DNA from: Prorocentrum cordatum
Taxonomy: Eukaryota; Sar; Dinophyceae; Prorocentrales; Prorocentraceae
Reading direction: 5' to 3'
Assembly: GCA_963575745.1 (NCBI GenBank)
Contig: CAUYUJ010001439.1
Coordinates: 1-22,500, forward strand
DNA: 22,500 nucleotides
Shown here: positions 9,366 through 17,755 of the stretch, piece after piece
Position numbering within the stretch: the first letter of the stretch is position 1
Layout of the letters: each line of letters opens with the position of its first letter
Position numbers and translations under genes: made by a program
The notes under the pieces: generated by a model
The model's input: the letters and a program-made list of their open reading frames with translations, nothing else
Databases searched by the model: none
Told to the model about the DNA's origin: nothing

Positions 9366-9698
9366 CTATGAGCAGCGTTCCAGACATGGTGGCTTGGGAG
9401 GACTCAAGGTTATGAGGGCGCAACCGTTATGTTGATTCGCAGTGTTGAAGTCCTAGAAATGGCCTTCTGGCACGATTCAGGAGTCAAAACGCAACAGTCA
9501 GGTTCATCCGCGGCGCTGCATCCCGAGAACGACGTTTTGGCATGTTTCAGGGTCTTCGAACGGTTGCCTTCCAACGATGCAGCTCCCTCAGTGGAAATGG
9601 GCCTTTGTAGGGGCCGATGAAGGGGACTCATAGGTTTACATTGGTCCTCCTCCTCCCCTCCTCCGCCTCTCCCTCCTCCTCCTCTTGCTCCTCCTCGT
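9366..9698. other. Intergenic; small ORF 9429-9620, pyrimidine tract
   Basis: An ATG-started plus frame of 63 codons (9429-9620) begins MLIRSVEVLEMAFWHDSG; I do not recognise it. A CTC-rich tract at about 9647-9697 leads directly up to the spliced-leader-like sequence. No other signal was seen. Confidence 0.25.
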
Positions 9699-9720
9699 TC
9701 CGTAGCCATTTTGATTCAAG
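9699..9720 (+). other. Relict dinoflagellate spliced-leader exon
   Basis: The 22 bases here read TCCGTAGCCATTTTG followed by ATTCAAG. The known dinoSL exon is D-CCGTAGCCATTTTGG-CTCAAG, so 20 of 22 positions match, with changes only at 9714 (G to A) and 9715 (C to T). In dinoflagellates the leader is added to mRNAs by trans-splicing. A genomic copy in front of a coding region is the accepted mark of an mRNA reverse-transcribed and reinserted. It is followed by GTTTTAAG, so an SL RNA gene (leader then GT donor) is an alternative; the two changes and the coding remnant 103 bp downstream favour a retroposed relict. Confidence 0.7.
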
Positions 9721-9823
9721 GTTTTAAGATGGTCGTGCCTCGCATGGACGACGCTGATCTGCTGACAGTATTTGACGATTCGCTTGCCGACTCAGACCGG
9801 AATTGCACACGTCCGCCCGTGTG

Positions 9824-10730
9824 ATGTCGCATATTTCTGTGAGTTTTTGGAAGAGCAAGCCGCAAGCCTACGACTCCCTTAGGGGTATCAATCACGGGGA
9901 ATCGACGGCGAGGATTCGCTACACTATCTGCGCGGGCTGCAAGGGCTAGGTCTACAACTCGAAGCTCGAACGCTCAGGAGGTTGATGCAACAAGTGTCAG
10001 ACCAGACGCCGATCAAGCTAAGCTGCTGCAGCCACAAATCGCGATGGCGGAAGCCCCCAAGCAGAAGGAAGTACCCAAGGAGCTCGAGTGGCGGCAGGCG
10101 ATCAACAGCACCCAGGGCACGGTGGAGACGACGACGACGCAACTCATCGAGGCGGAGTGCCGGGTGCAGCAGGCGAGGAGCAATAGTGACAAAGCGCTGG
10201 AGGAGGCCGCCGACGCCGTGGAGAACCACCAGGAGATCTTACTGGAATTCCGGGCGGAGACGGCAGAGGTTCCTACCCAGGAGACTGGGTGGAGGATTCC
10301 AGAGGTGGGGGATCTGTTTAACGACATCGACAAGTACGAAGAGACGGACCAGCAGTAGTTCCTGGAGTTCAGGGCGGACATGGAGGAGCTACAGAAAACG
10401 GCCGGAGTTGCAGCCCAGCGGTTCAGACATTCAACGAGATCAAGGTCCAGGCCACAACGCTCAAGCAGGCGCAGGCCAAGAAGAACAGGATGGTGGTCGA
10501 AGCTGGCGCGGTTGAGCCCACAGCGGCGGACTCCCAACCACCTGGTGCTGCAGCGGCAGCGGCAGCGGCAGCGGAGGAGGCCGGGCCACGCGCCGCAGGC
10601 AAGCGGCCCCCCGAGCAGGTGGCAAAGCGGAAGGAGCAGATCGCGAAGATCAAGCAGCAGGCGGATACGAACATCAGGGGTGTAGGAGGACGAGCAAGGT
10701 CGAGGATATTGGCAAGTTGGGCATGAAGGA
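9824..10730 (+). pseudogene. Zinc-ribbon plus coiled-coil protein, broken
   Basis: ATG at 9824 opens SHISVSFWKSKPQAYDSLRG, then a four-cysteine ribbon: YTICAGCKG, stop TAG, VYNSKLERSGG, stop TGA, CNKCQT (CxxC ... CxxC, about 9926-9998). Both stops fall where Trp would suit the fold. A one-base shift near 10000 leads to PDADQAKLLQPQIAMAEAPK and a long charged helix (ELEWRQAINSTQGTVETTTT; SNSDKALEEAADAVENHQE) up to TAG at 10356. The same frame resumes with FLEFRADMEELQKTAG. A shift near 10420 leads to FNEIKVQATTLKQAQAKKNR, a poly-Ala segment and RKEQIAKIKQQADTN, ending about 10726. A short frame from ATG 9729 (MDDADLLTVFDDSLADSD) overlaps this start as TGATG and may be the original N-terminus. 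Nucleic-acid-binding ORF1-like role is inference. Confidence 0.6.
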
Positions 10731-12043
10731 CGCACTCGCGTGGAAACCGGTTGAGGCGCAGACTGACCGCTTCCTTGAGATGGCAAGCGACGTCGCCTGC
10801 CTCGACGAGAGCCATCTGCAGCGGCTGGCGGGCCTGACGGAGAGGCGCCCGGCTACGCCCCGCGCGAGAAGCGCGACGAGGGGGGCCGCCAGCTGGGCCC
10901 AGAGGGCCCAGGGGGGGCAAGGCAGGAGCGTCGCACGGGCGCGTCAAACCCAAGTAGGAGCAGAGGCACGAGACGGCGGTGCCCCACGCGGCTGGCACCG
11001 CGGACTCCGCCGACGCGACGAAGACAAAGACGGGCAAGTGCGACGCCGTATGTCAGGGCCCAGAAGGCGACATGCAGCGCCTCATCCACGAGCTGGAGCG
11101 GACTGGGCGCAGGGCCATGCACGAGGATATCGGACCGCCTGACATCCACATGCCATAGGGGGTCATCCGCGATAGTAGCGCGCCCAAGGCGCTGGTTCTG
11201 GACCGCCTCGGAGTCGCGGGCGCGGGCAACCCCCCGACGGCGAAAAAGGGCGAGTTGCCCATGGCGCTCCAGAAATGCGAGGAGGAGCCGGCGCGGCCGA
11301 GACAGCGCGCGACGCGATGCGCGACGGCCCCCAGAACAGTTGCGGGGCGCGCGTTGGGCGCGCTGCCGCCGAGGACGTTGCCGCGCGCGGCGGAGTGGCC
11401 GGCGCGCCGGGGCGCGGCGCCCATGGGGAACTCGGCCACGCAAGCTGGACTGCCCCGGGCCCGCCTCGACGAGGCGGGCACGGGGCCAGGGGCGGCGGCC
11501 ACGGCGCCCCAGATGGGCGCCGAGGACCTCTGAGGCGCGGCGCCGTCGGTAACGCTCTTGCAGGGGGCGGCCCGCGTCGATTTTCCAGCGGCCGCGGCGG
11601 GGCTGGAGGCGGCCATTTTTTAGGGCCCGCGCCATCTGCGGGAGGGGTCGATTGTCTGCGAGGCCGCCTGGCCGACGAGGTCGGCGGCGGCCGGATCTAC
11701 GCGAGAGAGCGCGCTCGCGAAGCGCCCCCCGCACCCCTCATTGAAAGGCGCCCGCGGGACGTCGCCCAGAGCGCGGCCGCGGACGTCGGTCGACGGCGCC
11801 GCGGACAGGGCCGAGGGCAGCACCAACGCGATCGTCGATGAGATGCCGAAGGTGGCTGCGCCGTCGCTCGAGGGACTCGCGCAGAGGATGGCGGTCTCCA
11901 GCGTGGCCGCGCTGATCGGAACGGGCATCGGCACGCGCAAGGTGGCTGCCGCGGAGCAGCGAGGCGAGGAGCACCTGCGACAGCGGCGAGCACGGCGGTC
12001 GACCTCGGATTGGGCGCAGCCGGCAGTCGGAAGGGAACGATGA
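10717..12043 (+). pseudogene. Residual plus-strand coding signal, unidentified
   Basis: Short protein-like stretches continue downstream of the coiled-coil remnant. From 10723 one frame reads GMKDALAWKPVEAQTDRF and DVACLDESHLQRLAGLTERR. Another frame (about 11035-11530) reads GDMQRLIHELERTGRRAMHE, DIGPPDIHMP, stop TAG, GVIRDSSAPKALVLDRLGVA and KKGELPMALQKCEEE. The same frame, after stops near 11533 and 11620, is open again from 11741 to 12043 with NAIVDEMPKVAAPSLEGLAQ and VAALIGTGIGTRKVAAAEQ. Third codon positions are mostly G/C in these stretches. I recognise no family. It may be further parts of the same decayed gene or retroelement; frame breaks and stops make a working gene unlikely. Confidence 0.3.
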
Positions 12044-13713
12044 GAAAGAGCAAAGACAGGGGGTGAAGGCCGGGCGCAGACTCGCCAAACTACGACGGCT
12101 TCGCAGAGTTGCTGCGTTCCCCGTGAATCCAGAGGGCCGTTTAACAAGGGAACTTGCGAGAAAGTTGTCGACGGGCGTCGCGCGTTCGGGGCGGCGCCAG
12201 CAGCTGCCGGGCAGCTGCGGAGACGGGTCGGAAGGACCACTGGAGGTAATGCAGGTGGACGTTGTCTCACGAAGACGTTCGGCATGGAGTTGGGCACTCT
12301 TGATCCAGCAGTGGACTTGAGGGTTCCAGTCCTGGGAGAATCGTTGCAGCTGTGGCAGTAGTACCATCATGCACATGCGAGGACGCCCCGAGCGTCGCTG
12401 GCGATTGCGTAGAGGTCGCGTACACTTGGGCACGAGAGATGGCGACAACTGCGCGGGCCTACTGCTGCGCTGCAATTCGCGCCGATGGGTGCAGGTCGGT
12501 CGCCGACGGCTGCGCATCGGCGGCGCAGACCTTACCGCGACGGCAGCGCGGGCGAGTGGCTTTTCCCCGACGGAAGTGGCGACACCTTCTTTGGCGCGGG
12601 CTGCTGGCAGCCACTTCTGGACAAATCCGCGACGCACCTCCCAAGAGATCTCAGCAATCGCGCCGCGACCCCCGTGCGGCGACGGACGGCGCGAGGAAGG
12701 TGGCCTGCGGCCGCTGGGGGCGGGGCAGAGGAAGTTTGAGCGGCGGGGCCTCGTCGACGTGCAGGGGCTCAGCGTCGCGGTAATTGCCGGGGGGCAGCGG
12801 CTTAAATGTCGATGCATTTCGCCAGGGCGCACCACGCAGTCAGCGCCGTGCGCTTGCTGCGGAGGCCAGCCCCGGATTCTGAAGCATAGAGTTCGGCGTT
12901 GCCCAGCGAGCGCGGGGCGCGAAGACTGCGGCGAGACCCGGCCCTTGGTCGCGGCCGCGCAGGCGCAGGCCGACGCCGAGCCACTGCCCTGGCCGCAAGC
13001 TCTTCCCCGCTCACCTCGCAACCCCCCTCGTCGACGAGGGGGCGCCGGAGGGGCGGGGGCCGCGGTGGCGCGGGGCGGTGGATTTCCAGCGCAGTCGCAC
13101 CAGGGTGGCGTTTTGTCGTGTCTTTGGTGACAGCGCAGGTGGCAAGCGGTCGGATTGCTCCAGACGCCGCGGATGAAGCCTGGATATGCGCCCATGGCTG
13201 GGTCGGCGATGGGTGGGCGCTTACTGCCGCCGCCGCCAAGACTCTGATTGGAGCCCGCCGGACTGGCTGGAGGTCCGATATTCCAGCTGTCGCGAGCGCG
13301 CTGGAAGAGATTATTGGCCTGCTTGCGTTCGTCACGGGCCACCAAAACATCCCGCGGACATGGGCAAGTAAAATGCCCCGCCGTAGCGCAACGGGCGCGA
13401 GCGAGGACGTTTGGCCAGAGCCCGCGCCGCCTGGCCTAGCAAGCCGCACTCTGCCACTGCGGAGGTGCAGCGCACCCCCTCTCACACCGAGAAGGCCCCC
13501 GAACCCCTCCTTGGCGATCGCGAGTTGCCCCCATTCAGCGGGCAATTCTGCGACATGTTGGCGCGGGAGGGCGCGAGGCTCGCGCGGGAGTTCGGGGTGG
13601 TGAGTTCGATGCGCCTGCGCACATGGTCCGCATGAGGGCCATGCGTGTTCTGCAACATTCGGTGCAGGTGGAGGCCGAGCCCAGGGGCGATCCATTCGGT
13701 CAAGCGTGCCAAA
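12044..13713. other. Stretch with long but unassignable open frames
   Basis: GC-rich sequence where both strands stay open for hundreds of bases (minus 13345-11738, minus 13695-12802, plus 12899-13603, plus 12369-13130). The frames mirror one another, are rich in Arg/Pro/Ala/Ser and contain no motif I can name. A retroelement body downstream of the minus-strand fragment at 13714-14067 would fit by position. I could not find an RNase H signature (SH/AH followed by GNxxAD) in it. Confidence 0.2.
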
Positions 13714-14067
13714 TTATCGAATAAGGAGCTGGCTGTCGCCAAGGTCGCCCACCGCCTCGGGAAGGCGGGCTCGGGATGGAGACGCGCGCTGCGCGCGCTG
13801 TCGCCAGGTAGTGCCGAGCCCCAAGTTCTTGCAGCTCGCGGCCTCTGCGCTCATTGGCCCCCCTCTTCCAAGAGCGACGGCCCTCGAAAGGCCGCGCCTG
13901 ATTGCCAACCGAACCCCAGCAGCTAGTATCGCGCGCGCAGCATCTCCTATGCACAGCGCTGGTTTCAGTCGTTTTGTTCCTAGTGCAACATATATGCCAC
14001 GGTGGACCGCAGATATTCGGTCAAGCCGAATGTTGGGGATGACCCCGAAGGGGGTCGAGAACGTCAA
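13714..14067 (-). pseudogene. Possible reverse-transcriptase fragment
   Basis: The minus frame ends with SAEAASCKNLGLGTTWRQRA, then QRASPSRARLPEAVGDLGD. In LINE reverse transcriptases the palm ends and the thumb begins with a short strand containing 'xNLGxxx', followed by a basic segment and helices; the order here is similar. The segment before it (LAAGVRLAIRRGLSRAVALG) would be the preceding helix. The catalytic Y/F-x-DD motif is not visible, and the frame closes at 13714 with no continuation I can follow. The call rests on pattern only and could be wrong; a chance frame opposite the plus-strand ORFs is the alternative. Confidence 0.3.
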
Positions 14068-14630
14068 GGAAATTCAGAGAAGAGATGAGCCGAGGATGGA
14101 GAACCCACCCGAGGCGATTCTGGGGGCGATGGCGGCGCGAGATAAAGGGATCGGGATTCAGTTGGTCAGCGCTCGTTGCCCCCAGGGCGGCCGTCCGACG
14201 CCAGGGGTCGGGCCGTCCTCTCCCCCTCCCGCCCAGCTGGCTCAGACCCCCCGGCAACGCTCACGGAGAGGGCCCAGACCAGCAGCGGCAGCGTGCACTT
14301 TGACAGCACGTCGCCCAGGCCCTCCGCAAGGAGGCCCGTGCTGCTGCTGCTGGGACGGGCGGGAGGGATGGTTCTGTTCCTGACGATTCCGACCAAGCTC
14401 AGCGGACGGTCAGCGATTCGGTCTCGCATTGGACAGTGCCCCCTTTTTTCATAGCAGTCCATAGCAGTCCTCCTCCTCCTCCTCCTCCTCCTCCTCCTCC
14501 TCTTCCTCCTCCTCCTCCTCCTCATCCTCCGCCTCGCATGGAGTCCTGAACTTGCTCTTGGCACAGCCAAGCATGCATGTATATGGAGACGTACCCAAGG
14601 CCTGCAGATACCTAGTCGGCCACAGTTTTC
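14068..14630. other. No gene; CTC triplet tract inside
   Basis: GC-rich sequence without a supported frame. The direct repeat CATAGCAGTC occurs twice at 14451-14470. It leads straight into a CTC/TCC tract to about 14532. Confidence 0.35.
14468..14532. repeat. CTC/TCC triplet tract
   Basis: About 65 bp of nearly pure CTC units on the plus strand with one TTC and one TCA variant, directly after a doubled CATAGCAGTC word. Confidence 0.8.
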
Positions 14631-15431
14631 ATGGTGTCCCGCCCACAGAATTTTGGACGACGTTTTGAAGGAGGGGGCGTGGTTGCAAACGTGGGCGGGG
14701 AACTTCTGGGCAGATTTGTTCGCGAAGCCTGGTGCTTCGCCCCACTCGGTGTCAGAGACGTATGCGCAGGCGATGCAAGGTTAACTGAAGTACCACCGAA
14801 GCACCCTGCAGTTTTTAGCCTGGGCGGCGCAGAGACTTGTTGCAGCTGGACGGTGGACGGTGGTGAGTACGGTTCCCCCCCTCGTTTAGTTTCTCTTCCT
14901 GCTCCCCCGGCCATCACCGTCACCGAGCATGTGATTTGGGAGACTGCTGACCGCAGCGAGTGGCATTGCAGGCGTTGTGGCAAGTGTGCGAGGACCGAAT
15001 GTTCTCTCCGTGCCCTTTTGACTGGGGCCAACAGTCGCAGATGTGAGCCCTCGCTGATCCAGCAACACGTTTGCGACCTCTGGTTTTCGGGCCCTGGGGC
15101 CGTTTCGTTTCGCCCGCTTCGGGCTGAGGCTGTGAGGGCTGCTCTCGGGCTTGATGATTTGCTCCTCCCTGGTGCCCCTGGGCCCGAAAGGCACCCCACG
15201 CCTGAGAGTGGGACCTGTAGTGTGCTGGCTCAGTTTGCTGAGCTGGGCCATGACTGTTTTTCTTTCGCTGCGGTTTTCGCATGCAGGCGTTGTGGGGCGC
15301 ACGGTGAGCTCGGTACTTTCCCTAAGCTGTTCACTGAATGTAAAGGCCCTGCAGCGAACAAATCTACCCATGTCAACCAGAGGCAGGCGGTCAAGCGGTT
15401 AGAGAGGGGGCTGCACCCAAGGACTGGTTAA
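14631..15431 (+). CDS. Twin zinc-finger protein, LINE C-terminus-like
   Basis: ATG at 14631, TAA at 15429-15431, 266 residues without interruption; the longest frame here that also carries motifs. Module 1 (about residues 100-150) holds TEHVIWETADRSEWHCRRCG followed by KCARTECS and a later Cys. Module 2 (about 211-265) holds HDCFSFAAVFACRRCGAHGE, LGTFPKLFTECKGPAAN and ends QRQAVKRLERGLHPRTG. The order His, hydrophobic strand, CxxCG, Lys/Leu, C-x-G, basic helix, 'RGLHPRTG' is the zinc-finger tail I associate with dinoflagellate LINE polyproteins and related orphan proteins. Module 1 is shorter and may have lost a ligand. The first hundred residues show no domain. No RNase H is visible upstream in this frame. 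It could be a detached tail, a host gene built from it, or a chance survivor of decay. Confidence 0.5.
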   Translation: MVSRPQNFGRRFEGGGVVANVGGELLGRFVREAWCFAPLGVRDVCAGDARLTEVPPKHPAVFSLGGAETCCSWTVDGGEYGSPPRLVSLPAPPAITVTEHVIWETADRSEWHCRRCGKCARTECSLRALLTGANSRRCEPSLIQQHVCDLWFSGPGAVSFRPLRAEAVRAALGLDDLLLPGAPGPERHPTPESGTCSVLAQFAELGHDCFSFAAVFACRRCGAHGELGTFPKLFTECKGPAANKSTHVNQRQAVKRLERGLHPRTG

Positions 15432-16028
15432 GCTCGCGGAGGACGCGTCGCCTGAGGTGACGTTATCCGCTCCTGGGCCCCCCGAGGACCCCAGGCCTCC
15501 GCCCCCGCCCTGTTGAGTTCCCCCCGTCGCCCGTCGTGTCGCCCGCCGCCCGCCGCCCGCCATCCACTACGTCGCGGAGCTGCTGCGCGGGCACGGCTGG
15601 GCTCCGACGGCTGCGGGGGGGGGGCCCTAGATCTTGTTTTGGTTCCTAGGGCCGAACGTTGTCGGACCCCCTGGTCGCCCTCGTGGCCTCCAGGGGGCAC
15701 AGAGGTCCGCGCCTCCGCCTCGCATGGCATGGCGGCCGCTCTTTGGTCGGGCCTCTTATGCTTCGGGCCGGTGCTGGATCGTGGATGGGCCCTTCCTCCA
15801 TCAAAGCTCTCGCGTTGGGCTCTCTTCGGATGGATCGGATGTTCTTCTTCGGCGAAACGTACTTCAGCGTGGCGGACGTACGGACGATAAGTCCGTGACT
15901 GTGGCACGAGATTATTCTCGCGCGCTTGCACGTGCTACTGGTCGTCTCCCTCCGTCTGAATGAGCGCCGTCCGTCCCGCACTTGAGCCGGATGGGCGTTC
16001 GCTCGCTCGTTCAGTTGTTTTTGTTTCT
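15432..16028. other. Stretch without a supported gene
   Basis: Three plus frames (15513-15890, 15634-15963, 15659-15898) overlap and none shows a family motif. It lies directly downstream of the zinc-finger frame and might be its 3' flank. Nothing else was seen. Confidence 0.25.
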
Positions 16029-16092
16029 TCTTCCTCCTCCTCCTCCTCCTCCTCCTCCTCCTCCTCCTCCTCCTCTTCCTCATCTTCCTCCC
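16029..16092. repeat. CTC/TCC triplet tract
   Basis: Pyrimidine triplets on the plus strand, about 64 bp. Some 40 bp downstream, TGGTGTCACACG occurs twice (16131-16142 and 16144-16155) separated by one base. Confidence 0.8.
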
Positions 16093-16275
16093 CCGTCCTT
16101 CTCCCGAGGCGTAATGGGCATGTCTCCCGTTGGTGTCACACGCTGGTGTCACACGTACCAAGCATGCCCGGGGCCCTTCTTTCGGACGCGGCCCGCAGTC
16201 GCTGACCACGACACATCGACGCCGTTTTTGCCTACCCAACCTCCATGGAGGCAGGGGAGAGGGGAAGAGGGTGGA

Positions 16276-16380
16276 TCACGAGGAAGAGGAGTGGGAGGAG
16301 GAGGAGGAGGAGGAGGAGGAGGAGCAGGAAGAGGAGGAGGAGGAGGATCAGGAGGGGGGGGAGGCGGAGGAGGAGGAGGG
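16276..16380. repeat. GAG triplet tract, purine on plus strand
   Basis: About 105 bp of GAG/GGA units with GAT and CAG interruptions. The strand bias is opposite to the CTC tract 190 bp upstream, so a single strand could pair the two into a long imperfect hairpin. Confidence 0.8.
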
Positions 16381-16837
16381 TTTTTGACATCAGCGAGGAT
16401 TCGGCGCAGCACCTCTAGCTGGGAGGTGCTACCAACAAGTTGTGAGCGCAGCAATAGAAGCTCGATCAAACAGCGAAGCGGCTGAAGCTATACATTCACC
16501 CACAGCGCAGAAAAGGGTGAGGACACCTCCACCTGGATACACAGCAGGTGACGGCACCAGGCAGGCATCCACTCAAGCTCGAATGAGGCCCACACCTCGA
16601 GCGAGCGAGACAAGAGCGCGCAAGAAGCAACAGGCTGGTGAGGACACCTTGCATGCATCCTCGGTTCAATCGAGGCCAAAGGTCGAGCGCGGCCACGGGT
16701 TGTGGTGGGTTCCGAGGGGGAGGGCCACAGCACAGAGACCCATGCGGGTGGCCCCTCACAGGCACACCTGGCACCCGAGGGGATGCCAGGCTACACCTGG
16801 ACGGGGGCCAACAGTCGGTCAGTCCAAGGGCCGCGCT
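16381..16837. other. No gene seen; repeated GGTGAGGACACCT
   Basis: GGTGAGGACACCT occurs at 16516 and 16637, spaced 121 bp. Open plus frames (16442-17140) continue into the next microsatellite and carry no motif. Confidence 0.3.
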
Positions 16838-16934
16838 GCTCCTCCTCCTCCTCCTCCTCCTCCTCCTCCGCCTCCTCCTCTTCCTCCTCCTCCTCCTCCT
16901 TCTCCTCCTCCTCCTCTTTCTCCTCCTCGTCCTG
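16838..16934. repeat. CTC/TCC triplet tract
   Basis: About 97 bp of pyrimidine triplets on the plus strand with a few GCC, TTC and TCG variants. It adjoins the 3' end (minus orientation) of the LINE remnant that follows. Confidence 0.8.
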
Positions 16935-16944
16935 ACGCCCGAAA

Positions 16945-17615
16945 ATTTGGTGTGCTTGCCTTTGCGAAAGATGACCCACGCAGACTTGGCACATCCCGAC
17001 TGGGGCGCCTCCTCACATCGCCTCAGAAGATTTCTCGGCTGCCCGTGCCCAGTGCAAGCTTTACATTTGAGGCAATGGCCATCACCGCGCCGGCGGAGCA
17101 TTTGAGAGAGAGGCAGCGGTGCTGGAGACTGGCAAGTTGAACAGGGTCAAGCTTGTCTAAGCCAGTACAGACACCAGGGGGCGGGGGATCGCTGGCCCAG
17201 GCGCTTGGCCTTACATACCCAACAACGACAGGCCTGCTATTTGTGGCTGGCGTGCCTCTGCTTACCTGCAAACAGTACGTGCCTTGAAAATAGTTCGCAG
17301 GTTTCCAGTCATGACTTGGCTCCTCCACAGCCGTCGGCTTGACCTTGGCAGGCGGCTTGAAAAGTGGCACATCTTTAAGATCGAGCTTTGGCCACCCGGA
17401 CAGCAACATAGCTTACAGGCGCACGACGCATTGTGAGACTCTGAGCGCTCGCGTGAGCCAAGGGACATCCTCTGGCGTGGGCTGAGGGTGTCTGGCAATC
17501 GTGCGCTTCGCAACTAAATCAGCCTGGTCGTTCCCAGTGTAACAAAAAATCGCTGCACTGAGAGATCCTTAGATTCTTCCACATGCGCCTTGACTTTAAA
17601 CACCCACTCCACGAG
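16945..17615 (-). pseudogene. LINE-like remnant: RNase H C-terminus and Cys-rich tail
   Basis: Minus-strand reading starts at about 17615 with LVEWVFKVKAHVEESKDLSV, the penultimate strand and 'AH' of RNase H. A one-base slip in a T6 run (17544-17549 on plus) leads to CYTGNDQADLVAKRTIARHP, the canonical GNxxAD catalytic end. The frame goes on through PTPEDVPWLTRALRVSQ, a single TAA (17415-17413), and then without further stops to 17023: GWPKLDLKDVPLFKPPAKVK, HDWKPANYFQGTYCLQ, SLQHRCLSLKC. An overlapping minus frame (from 17101) gives GHCLKCKACTGHGQPRNLL and RRCEEAPQSG, a CxxC-type tail. RNase H residues before KVKAHV are absent because a GAG array begins at 17618. Truncation, slip and stop make it a pseudogene; the domain identity is well supported. 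Confidence 0.7.
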
Positions 17616-17617
17616 CT

Positions 17618-17755
17618 AGGGGGAGGAGGAGGGAGAGGAGGAGGAGCAGAAGGAGGGGGACGAGGACGAGGACGAGCGCGGGTGTCAGGAAAGGGGGAAG
17701 AGAGTGGATAAGAAGGAGGAGGAGGAGGAGGAGGAGGAGGAGGGAGGAGGAGGGG
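17618..17755. repeat. GAG triplet-rich tract
   Basis: Purine-rich plus strand, GGAGGAGGAG-type units from 17618 to 17661, a GACGAG stretch to 17680, and a further GAG block at 17713-17755. It cuts off the RNase H remnant on its left. Confidence 0.75.

Noticed and set aside
9396-9412. GGACTCAAGGTTATGAG as a leader 3' end
   Set aside because: Only the CTCAAG hexamer matches; the CCGTAGCCATTTT part is absent.
9824-10730. Reassigned stop codons rather than a pseudogene
   Set aside because: Frameshifts occur in the same frame, and all three stop types are seen across the remnants, so decay explains the stops more simply.
11738-13345. 535-codon minus open frame, the longest in the window
   Set aside because: Low stop density from GC richness; composition is Arg/Pro/Ser with no domain, and the opposite strand is equally open.
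16663-16679. CCTCGGTTCAATCGAGG as a tRNA T-arm
   Set aside because: The stem pairs but the TTC is one base out of place, and no D-arm, anticodon arm or acceptor stem is found nearby.
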